This document shows positions 62,483-64,000 of a stretch of 64,000 nucleotides of DNA, one piece after another. Origin of the DNA: Bacillus sp. CECT 9360 (GTDB lineage Bacteria > Bacillota > Bacilli > Bacillales > DSM-1321); NCBI RefSeq assembly GCF_918741275.1, contig NZ_CAKKNA010000005.1:62001-126000 (forward strand), in the 5' to 3' direction. The first letter of the stretch is position 1. Every line of letters starts with the position of its first letter. The translations under genes were made by a program, and so were the position numbers. The notes beneath the pieces are model-generated. The model was not told where the DNA came from. It did no database searches and worked only from the letters and a program-made list of their open reading frames with translations.

Positions 62483-62848
62483 GTCCATCCATCCCTGTTT
62501 AAATAATTCATTCTCTTTATTTAATGATGAACGGAAACAATTATTGTTAGGCTGTTTAACTATTTTTGGGGTTTAGTATAAATATAGTTTTAGTTCTTCT
62601 TCCATCTCTTATACAAAATGAGAAATGCTCTTCACAGGTATCAAAGTTCTAATTGAAATTCTCCTATGAATATGGCTATAATCATGCACCATCTAATTTT
62701 ACCGCCTATTAACTTTTATTTTTTCAGGTAATCGAACAAGAAAAATCAGCCTTATAATAAAAAACTCGCCGATCTAGGATTAGCTCCGGTTTCATTGACT
62801 CAGATAAGAATCTGTCCCACTGCAGTCTATGCAATGGGCCTTAATCAT
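62483..62848. other. Intergenic region, no feature recognised
   Basis: About 365 bases. AT-rich, with a few short inverted words but no gene. A short C-rich stretch near 62762-62790 (CGCCGATC, TAGCTCCGG) is not part of a known motif. Confidence 0.4.
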
Positions 62849-64000
62849 CTATCTCGTAACGGGGACTGCGGCGAAAAATTCTTCATACAAAGCCTGCACG
62901 GCTTTTATCTCATCCTTATTTTTAACACCGAACATCATGCTGACTTCCGAAGATCCTTGATTGATCATTTCAATGTTCACCTTTGCTTTCGCTAAGGCAT
63001 TGGATGCCCGAGCGGTTGTCCCTACATTATGGCGCATTCCTTCGCCTACAACCATGATAAGCGCGAGGTCATGTTCAACCTTCACTTCATCCGCACGCAG
63101 CTCCTCATAAATCCGGGATACAATTTTGTCTTCGGCATTCTGGTCTATCTGGCCTTGTCTTAGAATGATGGAAATGTCGTCTATACCGGAAGGGACATGT
63201 TCATAAGACAGACCGTGTTCTTCTAATATTTGCAGAAGCCTACGCCCAAAACCGATTTCCCGGTTCATTAAGTATTTGCTTACATAAATACTGCAAAAAC
63301 CATCATCGCTTGCAATCCCTACGACTGGTCCATTAGTGTTATCGCGTTTATTCACGATCTTAGTCCCTACTGCACCCGGGTTATTCGTATTTTTAATATT
63401 TACCGGGATTCCCGCGCGGAAAGCCGGAATCAAGGCTTCATCATGAAAAACGGAAAAACCCGCATAAGAAAGCTCTCTCATTTCGCGGTATGTAAGTTCG
63501 CGAACTTCCTTCGGATTCGACACCACATTCGGATTTACAGAATATACCGCATCCACATCGGTAAAGTTTTCGTAGAGGTCGGCTTTGACTCCGTTTGCGA
63601 GAATAGAACCAGTTATATCCGAGCCGCTCCTTGAAAATGTAATCACTTCTCCACTATTGTTGTAGCCAAAAAAACCAGGAAAAACGATGATACCAGACTG
63701 CTCCCGCAATTTATAGAGATTGTCATACGATTCAGCCAGTACCTTTACATAACCCGATTCATCGCCGACAATAAGCCCCGCTTCTCTCGGATTTACGTAA
63801 TGGGCATCCAAACCCTGACTTTGAAAATAAGCGGCAACCAGCTTCGCGTTATTATCTTCTCCACTTGCTTTTACGGCATCTAAGTATCTATCAGGGTTAC
63901 TTTTCTCCCCTGTCAATAATTCATGGAGATCTTCGCGAATTTGCTCGGTGATTTCTCCTGGCATATTTAAATGCTCGGCAATGCTCCCATACCTGCTTAT
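62849..64000 (-). CDS. yclM: Aspartokinase III (YclM-like), 5' end outside window
   Basis: The C-terminal 383 residues of an aspartate kinase; the frame stays open to base 64000, so the true start (KFGGSS region) is missing. LDAVKASGEDNNAKL, FPGFFG, SRSGSDITGSILANG and DVDAVYSVNP belong to the kinase domain. A catalytic ACT pair follows (IYVSKYLMNREIGFG to the end). Wording follows B. subtilis YclM, the isoenzyme inhibited by lysine plus threonine. Confidence 0.92.
   Translation of the reverse strand: MSRYGSIAEHLNMPGEITEQIREDLHELLTGEKSNPDRYLDAVKASGEDNNAKLVAAYFQSQGLDAHYVNPREAGLIVGDESGYVKVLAESYDNLYKLREQSGIIVFPGFFGYNNSGEVITFSRSGSDITGSILANGVKADLYENFTDVDAVYSVNPNVVSNPKEVRELTYREMRELSYAGFSVFHDEALIPAFRAGIPVNIKNTNNPGAVGTKIVNKRDNTNGPVVGIASDDGFCSIYVSKYLMNREIGFGRRLLQILEEHGLSYEHVPSGIDDISIILRQGQIDQNAEDKIVSRIYEELRADEVKVEHDLALIMVVGEGMRHNVGTTARASNALAKAKVNIEMINQGSSEVSMMFGVKNKDEIKAVQALYEEFFAAVPVTR

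Overview
The window is chromosomal DNA from a low-GC, endospore-forming Bacillaceae (Bacillus sensu lato). The gene set points there: a spore-coat transglutaminase (tgl), B. subtilis-type YfmL, YoaE, TreA, YfiB/YfiC, YclM and NrgA/NrgB-like proteins, AGGAGG ribosome binding sites, and recognisable TreR, CcpA, SigB, TnrA, Zur and S-box signals. I cannot name the species. All identifications come from reading the sequence; no search was run.

Layout. 0-13 kb: a degenerate M50-like membrane protein, methionine gamma-lyase, a 0.5-kb array of 20-bp repeats, DEAD-box helicase YfmL, proline symporter, YoaE-type molybdoenzyme, SigB-type stress protein, TreR/CcpA-controlled phosphotrehalase, an M20 peptidase, a ferritin-like protein and a LysM-3D cell-wall protein. 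13-20 kb: a second repeat array, a ketopantoate reductase-like protein, a GNAT protein, an IS200/IS605-like hairpin element, then the sulfate assimilation/siroheme operon cysH-sat-cysC-(sumT remnant)-sirB-sirC behind a SAM-I riboswitch, with a TauE/SafE transporter after it. 20-32 kb: accessory region with an IS110-family element broken by two stop codons, mostly single-gene units (hydrolase, acetyltransferase, DUF4256, spore-type proteins, mutarotase, mapB, tgl, luciferase-like oxidoreductase), and eight copies of one short dispersed repeat.

32-42 kb: the most interesting locus. A NarI-like cytochrome b, a NapA/NasC-like molybdoenzyme without export signal, a four-cluster ferredoxin, a Tat-exported Rieske protein, three small uncharacterised proteins and NarK form one tightly packed unit. 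Next to it lies a sensory operon with two NreB-like kinases, the response regulator NreC and the GAF protein NreA. Two GGGG-N5-CCCC palindromes 21 bp apart lie upstream of the cytochrome b gene. I read this as a Rieske-containing nitrate (or other oxyanion) reductase under Nre control.

42-64 kb: a third repeat array, succinate-semialdehyde dehydrogenase, a methyltransferase, a VOC protein, a TetR-SDR pair, a nitrogen unit (amtB-glnK plus a 52-residue FbpA-like gene) with two TnrA-type boxes, a fused glycine betaine ABC transporter, CstA with YbdD, Zur-controlled ribosomal protein L31 type B, a heterodimeric ABC exporter (YfiB/YfiC), small unknown genes, a rhodanese, a VanW protein, a zinc-ribbon miniprotein and aspartokinase III cut by the window edge. 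Two themes recur: intergenic arrays with a 20-21 bp period but a different core word at each locus, and compact regulatory sites that can be read directly from the sequence.
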